Below, piece by piece: positions 25,611 through 33,837 of a DNA stretch of 64,000 bases (the stretch's first letter is position 1; the number at the start of each line of letters is the position of its first letter). Both the position numbers and the translations under genes were made by a program. Location: positions 310,001 to 374,000 of the forward strand of contig NZ_BCQT01000009.1 of the NCBI RefSeq assembly GCF_001552215.1, given 5' to 3'. This stretch comes from Actinomadura macra NBRC 14102. Lineage in GTDB: Bacteria > Actinomycetota > Actinomycetes > Streptosporangiales > Streptosporangiaceae. Below the pieces are notes generated by a model, which did not search any database, was not told the DNA's origin, and saw only the letters and a list, made by a program, of their open reading frames with translations.

Positions 25611-27557
25611 TTGGCGATTCTGTGGACGCCCGCGAGACGGGGCACGGCCGCGGCGCTCGCGGTCGGCGTGCTCGTGACGGCGGCGCCGGCGGCCGCACAA
25701 GCACGCGCCCAGCCGGACGCGGAGCAGTTGTACGTCGCGCCTTGGGGCAAGGACACCTGGCCTGGCTCAGCCGAGCGCCCCTTCGCCACCCTGAAACGGG
25801 CGCAGCAGGCGGTGCGTGCCCAGACTGCGGGAATGAAGTCGAACCTGGTGGTGAACCTGCGCGGCGGGACGTACACCCTGGACGCTCCCCTGCGGCTGTC
25901 GGAGGAGGCGGGCGACTCCGGCCGCAACGGGCATCGGGTGATCTATCAGGCCCACGGGTACGGGACAGCGCGGCCGGAACCGGTGACCATCAGCGGCGGG
26001 CGGCAGGTGACGGGCTGGCAGCCGGACAAGCAGCTCAAGGGCGCCTGGCGCGCCGAGGTGGGCGGGCTCGACACCCGTCAGCTCTACGTCAACGGCAGGC
26101 GTGCCACGCGTCCCTCGATCGGGGTGCCCCTCCCCGGCAAGGTCACCGTCACCAAGACCGGATACGAGACCGACAGCACCGCCCCGCAGTCGTGGCGCAC
26201 GCCGCGTGACCTGGAGTTCATCTACGGCTTCGCCTACGCCGAGGGGCGCTGCGGCGTGTCCGGGATCTCCGGGGACGCCAAGCACAGCGTGATCACCATG
26301 GACGAGCCGTGCTGGCGGCTGGCCCGGGAGCTCTACGGCGCCGAGGCGCTGCAAGAGGTGTCGGATGTCGAGAACTCCCCCAGCTTCCTGCGCAAGCCGG
26401 GCAGCTGGTACCTCGACCGGTCACGCCCTGGGCATCACGAGTTGCTGTACCTGCCGCGCCCGGGAGAGGACATGCGCAGTGTCCAGGCGGTCGCCCCTGT
26501 CCTGGAGTCGCTGGTCAGCGGGAGCGGACGGGAGGGCCGTCCGCTGCACGACGTCAGCTTCAAGGGCCTGACCTTCGCGTACGCCACCTGGCTCGCGCCC
26601 AGTGAGGCCGCCGGATTCGCCTCCGCGTGGAGCATGTACATGCGGCCGGAAGGGCTGCTGACGGTACCGGGAAATGTCGCCTTCCACAGAGCCGAACGGC
26701 TCACTTTCGAGGGCAACCGCTTCGTGCATCTGGGCGCGCAGGCCCTGGAGATCTCCGACAACAGCTCGCACAACGTCGTGGACGGCAACGTCTTCACCGA
26801 TGTCTCGGACGGCGGCATCCTCATGGGCGTCGTCCCTCCCGACGTGAAGGGGGTCAATCGCGGTAACCGGATCACCAACAACTGGATCAACTACACCGGA
26901 CAGGACTACCACGCGTCCTCCGGCATCTGGGATACCGCGACCTCGGAGACCACCATCGCGCACAACCAGGTCGACAACGTCCCCTACAGCGGCATCCTCA
27001 CGGGTCCGAGTGACGACCTGCGCGGCATCATTCACAAGAACCGCATTCTGAACAACCGGGTGTTCAAGACCAACCTGGTACTGCCGGACGGTGGCGGGAT
27101 CTACCTGCGGGGCGAGCAGGGAACCTCGTTCGAGGACGGGGCCGTCATCAGCGGCAACGCGGTCAACGACAGCAAGAATCCCGTGTGGAACGTCGGGATC
27201 TACACAGACGACAGCACCAACTGGGTGACCGTGAACCGCAATGCCGTCTACGACTACGCAGCCTCTATCGGCGGATGCAGTGAGGTGTGGGGTGACCGTC
27301 CCGTCCAGAACGTCCACTATCGCGGGAATTTCTGGGACGACGCCGTTCCCACCTGGGTCGAGCGAAAGAGCTTTCCCGGGGCCTGGCCGACCGCCGAGCA
27401 GGAATGCGGAGAACCCAGTGGACTCCACTTCACCGGCAACACCCTGCTGAACCCGGAGAACCCCGGCCGCGCCTGCGCGGACAATCCCGCCTGTGCCGCG
27501 ATCCTGGCCAACGCAGGGCCGCTCCCGGCCTACCGTCGGACGCTCCAGCTCCGATAG
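25611..27557 (+). CDS. Secreted right-handed beta-helix carbohydrate-active protein
   Basis: The 648-residue protein has a signal peptide (residues ~8-31, ending ..APAAAQA). The enzyme part begins YVAPWGKDTWPGSAERPFATL, the standard opening of polysaccharide-acting beta-helix proteins such as GH141 and related lyases. Multiple parallel beta-helix turns follow, visible as repeated N-x-V/I-x-x-N patterns (~350-560: NRFVHLGAQALEI, HNVVDGNVFTDVSDGGI, NRITNNWINYTGQDYH). Cys pairs near 210, 236, 548 and 586 suggest disulfides. The start is TTG 25611 with AGGAGG four bases before it. The polysaccharide substrate is unknown. A 28-bp perfect palindrome just after the stop may end transcription. Confidence 0.85.
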   Translation: MAILWTPARRGTAAALAVGVLVTAAPAAAQARAQPDAEQLYVAPWGKDTWPGSAERPFATLKRAQQAVRAQTAGMKSNLVVNLRGGTYTLDAPLRLSEEAGDSGRNGHRVIYQAHGYGTARPEPVTISGGRQVTGWQPDKQLKGAWRAEVGGLDTRQLYVNGRRATRPSIGVPLPGKVTVTKTGYETDSTAPQSWRTPRDLEFIYGFAYAEGRCGVSGISGDAKHSVITMDEPCWRLARELYGAEALQEVSDVENSPSFLRKPGSWYLDRSRPGHHELLYLPRPGEDMRSVQAVAPVLESLVSGSGREGRPLHDVSFKGLTFAYATWLAPSEAAGFASAWSMYMRPEGLLTVPGNVAFHRAERLTFEGNRFVHLGAQALEISDNSSHNVVDGNVFTDVSDGGILMGVVPPDVKGVNRGNRITNNWINYTGQDYHASSGIWDTATSETTIAHNQVDNVPYSGILTGPSDDLRGIIHKNRILNNRVFKTNLVLPDGGGIYLRGEQGTSFEDGAVISGNAVNDSKNPVWNVGIYTDDSTNWVTVNRNAVYDYAASIGGCSEVWGDRPVQNVHYRGNFWDDAVPTWVERKSFPGAWPTAEQECGEPSGLHFTGNTLLNPENPGRACADNPACAAILANAGPLPAYRRTLQLR

Positions 27558-27569
27558 GGCCTGTCTCGT

Positions 27570-27597
27570 GGATCCACGTCCCGCGGGACGTGGATCC
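27570..27597. terminator. 28-bp perfect palindrome, probable terminator
   Basis: GGATCCACGTCCCG is followed immediately by its exact inverse complement, with no loop spacer. It lies 12 bases after the beta-helix gene's stop. In RNA it would form a strong hairpin with a 4-6 base loop. No T-run follows. A protein-binding site or element end is an alternative. Confidence 0.5.
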
Positions 27598-27729
27598 GCG
27601 GGGCTCGATGGTTTGCATCCACGACCAGTAGTAAGCCACCGAGCGAAGATCCACCTCCAGGGACCGCCGACGGTGTCATGAAGCCTTCTGGGCGGAGGGG
27701 CGTCGCCAACGGCTGAACCGGGAGGAACC

Positions 27730-27957
27730 ATGTCTGGAATCGCTTCGATGTTCGCCGAACGCAGCCTGGAAAGGTCGACGGACCACCTGGTGACGGGGCT
27801 CGTGATGGAGCCCGAGATGCCACCGGCTGACGCGGCGCCCTTCGCGAGGGGCTGCCGCGCCACCCGGATCACCGTGTGCGGCTCGGACCGCTCACGGTCG
27901 GCCCGGAGATCGGGCGCCGATCAGCTCGTGAAACTGCTGAACATACCGGGCTCGTAG
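27730..27957 (+). CDS. Small hypothetical protein
   Basis: The 75-residue frame has GGAGG four bases before its ATG and strongly GC-biased third codon positions, so it may be real. The product (MSGIASMFAERSLERSTDHL...) has no recognised domain, signal or membrane segment. Its last 37 bases overlap the 3' end of the convergent AhpD-like gene, which argues for caution. The 172 bases before it hold only the palindrome at 27570. Confidence 0.35.
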   Translation: MSGIASMFAERSLERSTDHLVTGLVMEPEMPPADAAPFARGCRATRITVCGSDRSRSARRSGADQLVKLLNIPGS

Positions 27958-28406
27958 GCTCCTCCCTGGTTGCGTACGATCACGTTGAGCCGGTTGGCCG
28001 CGTTGATCAGGGCGACGAGGGACACCAGCGCGGCGATCTGATCGTCGTCGAAGTGTTCGCGCACCCGGGCCCAGGTCTCGTCGGACACGCCGCGGTGGGC
28101 GTCGGCGATGCGGGTGCCCTCCTCGGTGAGCGCCAGCGCCGCCCGCTCGGCCTCGGTGAACACGGTGGCCTCGTGCCAGACGGCGACCAGGTTGAGCCGG
28201 AGCGCGGTCTCACCGGCCGCGGCGGCCTCCTTGGTGTGGATGTCGACGCAGGGACCGCAGCCGTTGATCTGGCTGGCGCGCAGCATCACCAGATCCTGGG
28301 TGGCCTTCGGCAGCGGTGACTGCTCGATCACCTGGTTGATGGTGTAGAGACGCTTGGCGATTTTGGTGCCGATCTCGTTGGCGAGCAGGTCGAAACGGGG
28401 TGCCAT
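27921..28406 (-). CDS. Carboxymuconolactone decarboxylase / AhpD-like protein
   Basis: The 161-residue protein has the AhpD-like redox motif SQINGCGPCVDIHTKEA (~residues 44-60): a CxxC followed by His, as in alkylhydroperoxidases. The helical AhpD fold follows. It is divergent from an ECF41 sigma factor, and ECF41 genes are classically paired with carboxymuconolactone decarboxylases, oxidoreductases or epimerases that they activate. An AGGGAG precedes the ATG at 28406. An ECF41-like promoter about 70-90 bases upstream supports control by its neighbour. The substrate is unknown; peroxide or quinone reduction is plausible. Confidence 0.92.
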   Translation of the reverse strand: MAPRFDLLANEIGTKIAKRLYTINQVIEQSPLPKATQDLVMLRASQINGCGPCVDIHTKEAAAAGETALRLNLVAVWHEATVFTEAERAALALTEEGTRIADAHRGVSDETWARVREHFDDDQIAALVSLVALINAANRLNVIVRNQGGAYEPGMFSSFTS

Positions 28407-28472
28407 GGTCTGTTCTCCCTCGTGGACTCGGGTGCCGCGCTCGTCGTTCGCGCGACGTCCTGATGCCATGGA

Positions 28473-28499
28473 GATGCCGTCGGCCCGATCCCTGTGACA
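28473..28499 (-). promoter_or_regulatory. ECF41-type promoter for the AhpD-like gene
   Basis: On the minus strand TGTCACA (28499-28493) is followed after 16 bases by CATC (28476-28473). The ECF41 consensus is TGTCACA-N16-CGTC, so there is one mismatch in the -10 element. The gene starts at 28406, giving a leader of about 60 bases. Confidence 0.65.
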
Positions 28500-28534
28500 T
28501 CCCCACCACCGTGACGTGCGCCACCGGGCGCGGA

Positions 28535-28561
28535 TGTCACAAAGCGGCGGGGATCGGCGTC
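28535..28561 (+). promoter_or_regulatory. ECF41-type autoregulatory promoter
   Basis: TGTCACA (28535-28541), a 16-base spacer and CGTC (28558-28561) match the known ECF41 consensus exactly. The sigma-factor ATG at 28570 is only eight bases after CGTC, so the transcript would be leaderless or nearly so. Confidence 0.75.
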
Positions 28562-28569
28562 TTGTGCGT

Positions 28570-29448
28570 ATGGACTCCGCCACCGAGACGTTCGTCGCCC
28601 ACCGCAACCTGCTGTTCACCGTCGCCTACGAGATGCTCGGCTCGGCAGCCGACGCGGAGGACGTCCTGCAGGAGACCTGGCTGCGTTGGACGGGCGTCGA
28701 TCTCGACACCGTGCGGGATCAGCGCGCCTACCTGGTCCGGATCACCACGCGCCAGGCGCTGACCCGGCTGCGCACTCTCGGCCGGCGCAAGGAGTCCTAC
28801 TTCGGCCCCTGGTTGCCCGAGCCGCTGCTCACCTCGCCCGACGTGGCCGAGGACGTCGAGCTGGCCGAGAGCGTCTCGATGGCGATGCTGCTGGTGCTGG
28901 AAACGCTCACGCCGACCGAGCGGGCGGTGTTCGTGCTGCGCGAGGTGTTCGACGTGGAGTACGACGAGATCGCGGAAGCCGTCGGCAAGACCCCGGCCGC
29001 GGTCCGCCAGATCGCCCATCGGGCCCGGGTGCACGTCGCTGCGCGCCGGCCACGCGGGGGCGTCTCCCCGGCCGAGACCCGCGGCGCGCTGACGGCGTTC
29101 AAGCGGGCGGTCGAGACGGGCGATCTGCAAGGGCTGCTGGACGTCCTCGCACCGGATGTCGTCCTCCTGGGTGACGGCGGCGGAGTCGTGCAGGCGTTGC
29201 CGAAGCCCGTCGTGGGGGCCGACCGGGTGTCCCGCCTGCTCGCGATCGGCATGCCCCTGACCGGGGGCGCGGTGTCGGTCGAGCCGGTGCAGGTCAACGG
29301 CTGTCCGGCCCTGATCGTCCGGCTCGACGGGAAGATCGACGATGTCGTGGCGCTGCGGATCGACGACGGCCTGATCACCGGGCTCTACATCGTGCGCAAT
29401 CCCGAGAAGCTGGCGCATGTCGAGCGGGAGACCACCCTGCACCGCTGA
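28570..29448 (+). CDS. ECF41-family RNA polymerase sigma factor with SnoaL-like extension
   Basis: The 292-residue protein has sigma region 2 (residues ~8-75, EMLGSAADAEDVLQETWLRW) and region 4 (~110-165, LTPTERAVFVLREVFDVEY..IA). A ~100-residue C-terminal SnoaL/NTF2-like domain replaces an anti-sigma factor. The ECF41 signature DGGG (~202) is present, in LLGDGGGVVQALPKPVVG. In this family the extension both inhibits and aids activity, presumably by sensing a ligand. The ATG at 28570 fits both the sigma alignment and the promoter placement. It is divergent from its usual partner, an AhpD/carboxymuconolactone decarboxylase gene. Confidence 0.95.
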   Translation: MDSATETFVAHRNLLFTVAYEMLGSAADAEDVLQETWLRWTGVDLDTVRDQRAYLVRITTRQALTRLRTLGRRKESYFGPWLPEPLLTSPDVAEDVELAESVSMAMLLVLETLTPTERAVFVLREVFDVEYDEIAEAVGKTPAAVRQIAHRARVHVAARRPRGGVSPAETRGALTAFKRAVETGDLQGLLDVLAPDVVLLGDGGGVVQALPKPVVGADRVSRLLAIGMPLTGGAVSVEPVQVNGCPALIVRLDGKIDDVVALRIDDGLITGLYIVRNPEKLAHVERETTLHR

Positions 29449-29490
29449 GCCCGCATCGGCAAGGATCGTCGCCGGGCCTGGATCAGCCGC

Positions 29491-30846
29491 CTAGCCCTTG
29501 ACCAGGGTCGCCAAGAGCTCCACGTGGTGGGTCATGGGGAAGGCGTCGAAGGCGCGGAGGGTGTCCAGGGTCCAGCCCTTGTCGCTGAAGTAGGACAGGT
29601 CGCGGGCCAGGGTGGCGGGGTCGCAGGAGACGTAGGCGATCTTGCGGCCGGCGAGGCGGGTGATGTGGTCGACGACGTCGCGGCCGGCGCCGGTGCGGGG
29701 CGGGTCGAGGACGACGAGGTCGGCGCGGCGGACGCGGGAGCCGCCCCTGTGCCCGACGCCGTGGCCGGTGCCGCGCTTGTTCTGGGCGCGGGACGAGGAG
29801 GCGGCGCGGCCGAACTCCAGGTCGGCGACGACCTCCTCGACGGGGCCGCGCTCGATGGAGACGTTCGGGAGGTCGCGCAGGTTGAAGCGGGCGTCGCGGA
29901 CGGCCTGGCCGTCGGATTCGACGCCGACGACGAGGCCGTTCGGGCCGATGCGGTCGGCGAGGACGCCGGCGAACAGGCCGACGCCGCAGTACAGGTCGAC
30001 GGCGATGTCGCCGGGCTTGGGCTCCAGCGCGTCCAGGAGGGCGTCGGCGAGGAGCTGGGCGGCGCCGGGGTGGACCTGCCAGAAGCCGCTGCCGCTGACC
30101 TGGTAGAGGCGGCCGGACACCGACTCGCGGACGTAGGGGAGGTTCGCCCCGGGTTCGGGCTTGCCCCGGACGAGGCGGACCGGGACGTCCAGGCGCGGCA
30201 CCCGGACCTTGCGACGGTCGCGGCCGCGCAGGACGACGAGGCGGTCGCCGGTGGTGGCGGAGACGATGCCCTCCACGCCGGACGCGCCGGGCCAGCGTTT
30301 GCGTTCGATGCCCATCAGCTCGACGCCCGGGTGGGCGATCAGGCACTCGTCGATGGGTTCGATGTCGTGGGAGCGGTGGCGGCGCAGGCCGACGGCGCCG
30401 TTCGCGACGGAGAACTGGACGCGGGTGCGCCAGCCGAGGCCGGGCGGCGGCGCCACCTCGCTGTCGACCGGGTAGGGCACCTCCTCCACGACGACCGTGC
30501 GGGTGATCCCGGCGAGGCGTTGGAGCTGCTCCTCGACGACGGTGGCCTTGAGGGCGCGCTGGGCGGGCAGGGAGGCGTGCTGCCAGTCGCAGCCGCCGCA
30601 GCGGCCTGGCCCGGCGAACGGGCAGGGCGGCGGGACGCGGTCGGGGGACGCCTCGATGATCTCCACGGCGTCGGCGCGGAGGAAGTTCTTGGTGGTGTCG
30701 GTGACGCGGGCGCGGACCCGTTCGCCGGGCAGGGCGTGCCGGACGAAGACGACACGGCCCTCGTGGCGGGCGACGCAGAAGCCGCCGTTGGCGACGTTGC
30801 CGACCTCGAGTTCGAGGAGATCGGGGGCCGGTTCCGAATCAGTCAC
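29491..30846 (-). CDS. TrmA/RlmD-family RNA (uracil-5-)methyltransferase
   Basis: The 451-residue protein methylates uridine in rRNA or tRNA. The N-terminal TRAM domain (residues ~10-65, VGNVANGGFCVARHEGRVVFV) binds RNA. Cys residues in CPFAGPGRCGGCDWQ (~80-94) form the RlmD-type iron-sulfur cluster site. The SAM domain has VDLYCGVGLFAGVLA and the catalytic Cys region VLDPPRTGAG..YVSCDPATLARDL. An unusual 30-residue Arg/Gly/Ser-rich insertion (~345-375) precedes the DPPRTG motif. GTG 30846 overlaps the permease stop by eight bases, so it is coupled behind the permease. Confidence 0.9.
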   Translation of the reverse strand: MTDSEPAPDLLELEVGNVANGGFCVARHEGRVVFVRHALPGERVRARVTDTTKNFLRADAVEIIEASPDRVPPPCPFAGPGRCGGCDWQHASLPAQRALKATVVEEQLQRLAGITRTVVVEEVPYPVDSEVAPPPGLGWRTRVQFSVANGAVGLRRHRSHDIEPIDECLIAHPGVELMGIERKRWPGASGVEGIVSATTGDRLVVLRGRDRRKVRVPRLDVPVRLVRGKPEPGANLPYVRESVSGRLYQVSGSGFWQVHPGAAQLLADALLDALEPKPGDIAVDLYCGVGLFAGVLADRIGPNGLVVGVESDGQAVRDARFNLRDLPNVSIERGPVEEVVADLEFGRAASSSRAQNKRGTGHGVGHRGGSRVRRADLVVLDPPRTGAGRDVVDHITRLAGRKIAYVSCDPATLARDLSYFSDKGWTLDTLRAFDAFPMTHHVELLATLVKG

Positions 30847-32878
30847 GGTCCGAAACACTACCGCCACCCGGGCGTGCATCGGCCGCCGCGCGTGGTGGCC
30901 TGCGGGAGGCGCCGGGACCGGGCGGCTCCTGCCTGCCCTTGAGCCGGTCGGAGGACTGTAGCTGCCAGGCGACGCTGGTGACCATGACGCCGGGCTGGAA
31001 CAGCAGCCTGCCCTTGAGACGCAGGGCGCTCTGGTTGTGCAGGAGCTGCTCCCACCAGTGGCCGACGATGTACTCGGGGATGAACACGGTGACGACGTCG
31101 CGGGGGCTCTTGCGGCGGACGCCCTTGACGTAGGCGAGGACGGGTCGGGTGATCTCCCGGTACGGGGAGTCGAGGATCTTCAGCGGGACGGGGATGTCGA
31201 GTGCGTCCCATTCGTCCTGGAGGCGTTGCGACTCCTGCGCGTCGACCGCGACGGTCACCGCCTCCAGCGAGGACGGACGGGTCGCGCGGGCGTAGGCCAG
31301 CGCCCGCAGCGTCGGCTTGTGGATCTTGGAGACGAGGACGATGCCGTGGTTGCGGGCGGGCAGCGCCACATCCTCGCCGGAGGGGACGAGCTCCTCGGCG
31401 ACACGGTCGTAGTGCCGTCTGATCCCGCGCATCAGCAGGAACAGCACCGGCATGGCGATGCAGACGATGTAGGCGCCGAGCGCGAACTTGGTGATCAGCA
31501 CGACGATCAGGACGACGCCGGTGAGGGTGGCCCCGAACGCGTTGATGCCCCGGGAGGTCTTCATCCGGCGGCGCTGCGCCGCGTCGCCCTCGGTGGCCAG
31601 CAGCCGGTTCCAGTGCCGGACCATGCCGACCTGGCTGACGGTGAAGGACACGAACACCCCGACGGTGTAGAGCGGGATCAGGCGGCTGACCGACGCGTCG
31701 TAGGCGTAGATCAGCAGCCCGGCCATGGTCGCGAGGATGATGATGCCGTTGCTGAACGCGAGCCGGTCGCCGCGGGTGTGCAGCTGGCGCGGCAGGTAGC
31801 GGTTCTGGGCGAGCACCGAGCCAAGCACGGGAAAACCGTTGAACGCGGTGTTGGCGGCGAGGAACAGGATCAGCGCGGTCATCGCGGTGACGAGCGCGAA
31901 GCCCGGCGTGAAGTTGGAGAACACGGTGTGCGCGACCTGGGCGATCACCGGGTCGGCGTCCTGCACGGCCTTGCCGGTGGACGGGTCGATCAGCTGGCTG
32001 CCCTGGTCGGGCTCGGCGAACTTGGCGTCGGTGATGAACGCGAAGGCGGTGACGCCGCCGAACATCGTCATCGCCACGACACCGAGCATCAGCAGGGTCT
32101 TGGCCGCGTTGTCGCCCTTGGGCTTCTTGAAGGCGGGCACGCCGTTGCTGATCGCCTCGACGCCGGTCAGCGCGGCACAGCCGGACGAGAACGCCCGCAG
32201 GAGCAGGAACACCAGGGCGAAGCCGGCGACGTCCGCCTCGTCGCCGCGGATCTCGTAGTGCGCGGTCTCGGCCTGGAGGTCGGCGCCGGCCACCAGCCGC
32301 AGCCCGCCCCACAGCAGCATGCTGCCGATCGCGAACATGAAGAGGTAGGTGGGGACGGCGAAGGCGAATCCCGCCTCTTTCAGCCCGCGCAGGTTCGCGA
32401 GGGTGAGCAGCACGACCATCGCGATGGCCACGGCGACCTCGTGCGGCTGCATGAACTTCAGCAGTGCCCCGAGGTTCTCCACACCGGACGACACCGACAC
32501 CGCGACCGTCATGACGTAGTCGACCAGCAGCGCGCTCGCGACGAGCACGCCCCAGTTGTCGCCGAGGTTGGTGGTGGCGACCTCGAAGTCGCCGCCGCCG
32601 CTCTGATAGGCCCGGACGTTCTGCCGGTAGGAGGCGACCACGGTCAGCAAGATCACCACCACGGCCGCGGCCACCCAGGGCGTGTAGTGGTACATCACCA
32701 GCCCGCCCGCGCCGAGCGCGAGCAGGATCTCCTGCGGAGCGTAGGCCACCGACGACAGGGCGTCGCTGGCGAACACGGGTAGCGCGATACGCTTGGGCAG
32801 GAGCTGCTCGTGCTGCTGGGAGCTGCTGAGGGCGCGGCCAAGGAGCAGCCGCTTCGCAAGGTCGGGAACCTTTGACAC
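30839..32878 (-). CDS. KimA-like APC-superfamily permease, probable K+ transporter
   Basis: The 679-residue protein has about 12 transmembrane helices (residues ~30-470) and a soluble C-terminal domain of ~190 residues. The TM1 region LLPKRIALPVFASDALSSVAYAP is the APC/KimA (YdaO) signature with the unwound-helix S-D-A-L/I-S-S-V-A-Y-x. KimA proteins import potassium by proton symport. Here the gene is divergent from two TrkA-type K+ gating proteins, which supports that role over amino-acid transport. GTG 32878 begins SKVPDLAKRLLLGR as in homologues. The next gene downstream is an RNA methyltransferase overlapping by eight bases. Confidence 0.85.
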   Translation of the reverse strand: MSKVPDLAKRLLLGRALSSSQQHEQLLPKRIALPVFASDALSSVAYAPQEILLALGAGGLVMYHYTPWVAAAVVVILLTVVASYRQNVRAYQSGGGDFEVATTNLGDNWGVLVASALLVDYVMTVAVSVSSGVENLGALLKFMQPHEVAVAIAMVVLLTLANLRGLKEAGFAFAVPTYLFMFAIGSMLLWGGLRLVAGADLQAETAHYEIRGDEADVAGFALVFLLLRAFSSGCAALTGVEAISNGVPAFKKPKGDNAAKTLLMLGVVAMTMFGGVTAFAFITDAKFAEPDQGSQLIDPSTGKAVQDADPVIAQVAHTVFSNFTPGFALVTAMTALILFLAANTAFNGFPVLGSVLAQNRYLPRQLHTRGDRLAFSNGIIILATMAGLLIYAYDASVSRLIPLYTVGVFVSFTVSQVGMVRHWNRLLATEGDAAQRRRMKTSRGINAFGATLTGVVLIVVLITKFALGAYIVCIAMPVLFLLMRGIRRHYDRVAEELVPSGEDVALPARNHGIVLVSKIHKPTLRALAYARATRPSSLEAVTVAVDAQESQRLQDEWDALDIPVPLKILDSPYREITRPVLAYVKGVRRKSPRDVVTVFIPEYIVGHWWEQLLHNQSALRLKGRLLFQPGVMVTSVAWQLQSSDRLKGRQEPPGPGASRRPPRAAADARPGGGSVSDRD

Positions 32879-32979
32879 GGGACGAGACTCTAGCCCGTCG
32901 AGATGACGGTCTCCGGGTCGCCCGGGGCCTGGCGAGCACACCGGTGGGGAATGCTCCACCGCAGGTGCGGGAGCCGGGC

Positions 32980-33061
32980 CGGGAAGCGATCCCCATGGCG
33001 GATGTGTAGGGCGGATGTGTAGGTTTGCAGCCCGGCAGGATCATTCATCGGGAAGCGATCC
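32980..33061. promoter_or_regulatory. Direct-repeat regulatory region between permease and trkA genes
   Basis: Two different 13-bp perfect direct repeats occupy this divergent spacer. CGGGAAGCGATCC occurs at 32980-32992 and 33049-33061. GGCGGATGTGTAG occurs in tandem at 32997-33009 and 33010-33022. Their position suggests a shared regulatory site or duplicated promoter element for the potassium genes. No recognised riboswitch consensus was found. Confidence 0.5.
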
Positions 33062-33171
33062 TCGGGTGCGCACGGCGTCGGCGGGCAGTGGTCGGCCTGG
33101 ACGACGAATGCCGTGGACGGCGCGGGGGCGCCAGGGGGAACGTCCTCCTGGACGGGATCGAGGGAACGGCC

Positions 33172-33837
33172 GTGCATATCGTGATCATGGGGTGCGGGCG
33201 GGTCGGGTCGACGCTCGCCCACATCCTGGAGGACAAGGGCCATTCGGTGGCCATCATCGACCAGAGCCCGGAGGCGTTCCGCCGGCTCCGCAGCGGGTTC
33301 CGGGGGCGCCGGATCACCGGGTTCGGGTTCGACCGCGATGTGATCGCCGAGGCGGGCATCGAGCAGGCGTCGGCGTTCGTGGCCGTCAGCAGCGGCGACA
33401 ACTCCAACATCATCTCCGCGCGGGTGGCGCGCGAGACGTTCGGCGTGGACAACGTGGTGGCCCGGATCTACGACCCCCGGCGCGCCGAGGTGTACCAGCG
33501 CCTCGGCATCCCGACGGTCGCGACCGTTCGGTGGACCGCCGACCAGATCCTGCGCCGGCTGCTGCCGGAGGGGGCCGAGCCGCTGTGGCGCGATCCGACC
33601 GGCGCCGTGGTGCTCGCCGAGCTGGACACCGGGCACCTGTGGGTGGGTGAGAAGGTCTCCGCGCTGGAGGAGCACGCACGGACGCGGGTGGCGTTCCTGT
33701 CCCGGATGGGCGAGGCCCTCGTCCCCGAGCGGGACACGGTGATCCAGGACGGCGACATCGTGCACATCATGGCGCGCGCGGACGACGTGGAGCGCGTCAA
33801 CGCCGCCGTCGCGTCGCGGAGCGGGGAGGACGCCTGA
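33172..33837 (+). CDS. TrkA-family potassium uptake regulator (CeoB-like)
   Basis: The 221-residue protein has a Rossmann RCK-N domain (residues 1-125, HIVIMGCGRVGSTLAHILEDKGHSV with the GxGxxG nucleotide site and acidic D at the end of beta-2 region). An RCK-C domain follows (~140-215). Such subunits bind NAD(H) or nucleotides and gate K+ transport. GTG 33172 gives the standard N-terminus and GAGGG lies eight bases before it. Its TGA overlaps the next gene's ATG by one base, so the two Trk subunits are coupled, probably forming a heteromer that controls the divergent permease. Confidence 0.93.
   Translation: MHIVIMGCGRVGSTLAHILEDKGHSVAIIDQSPEAFRRLRSGFRGRRITGFGFDRDVIAEAGIEQASAFVAVSSGDNSNIISARVARETFGVDNVVARIYDPRRAEVYQRLGIPTVATVRWTADQILRRLLPEGAEPLWRDPTGAVVLAELDTGHLWVGEKVSALEEHARTRVAFLSRMGEALVPERDTVIQDGDIVHIMARADDVERVNAAVASRSGEDA

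Noticed and set aside
31037..32782. 581-codon plus-strand frame opposite the permease
   Set aside because: It is Gly/Asp/His-rich antisense to clear transmembrane coding sequence.
32879..33171. Possible ydaO (c-di-AMP) riboswitch before the KimA-like gene
   Set aside because: The gene type fits, but I could not find the conserved ydaO sequence blocks; only repeats and a short GGTGG/CCACC hairpin.
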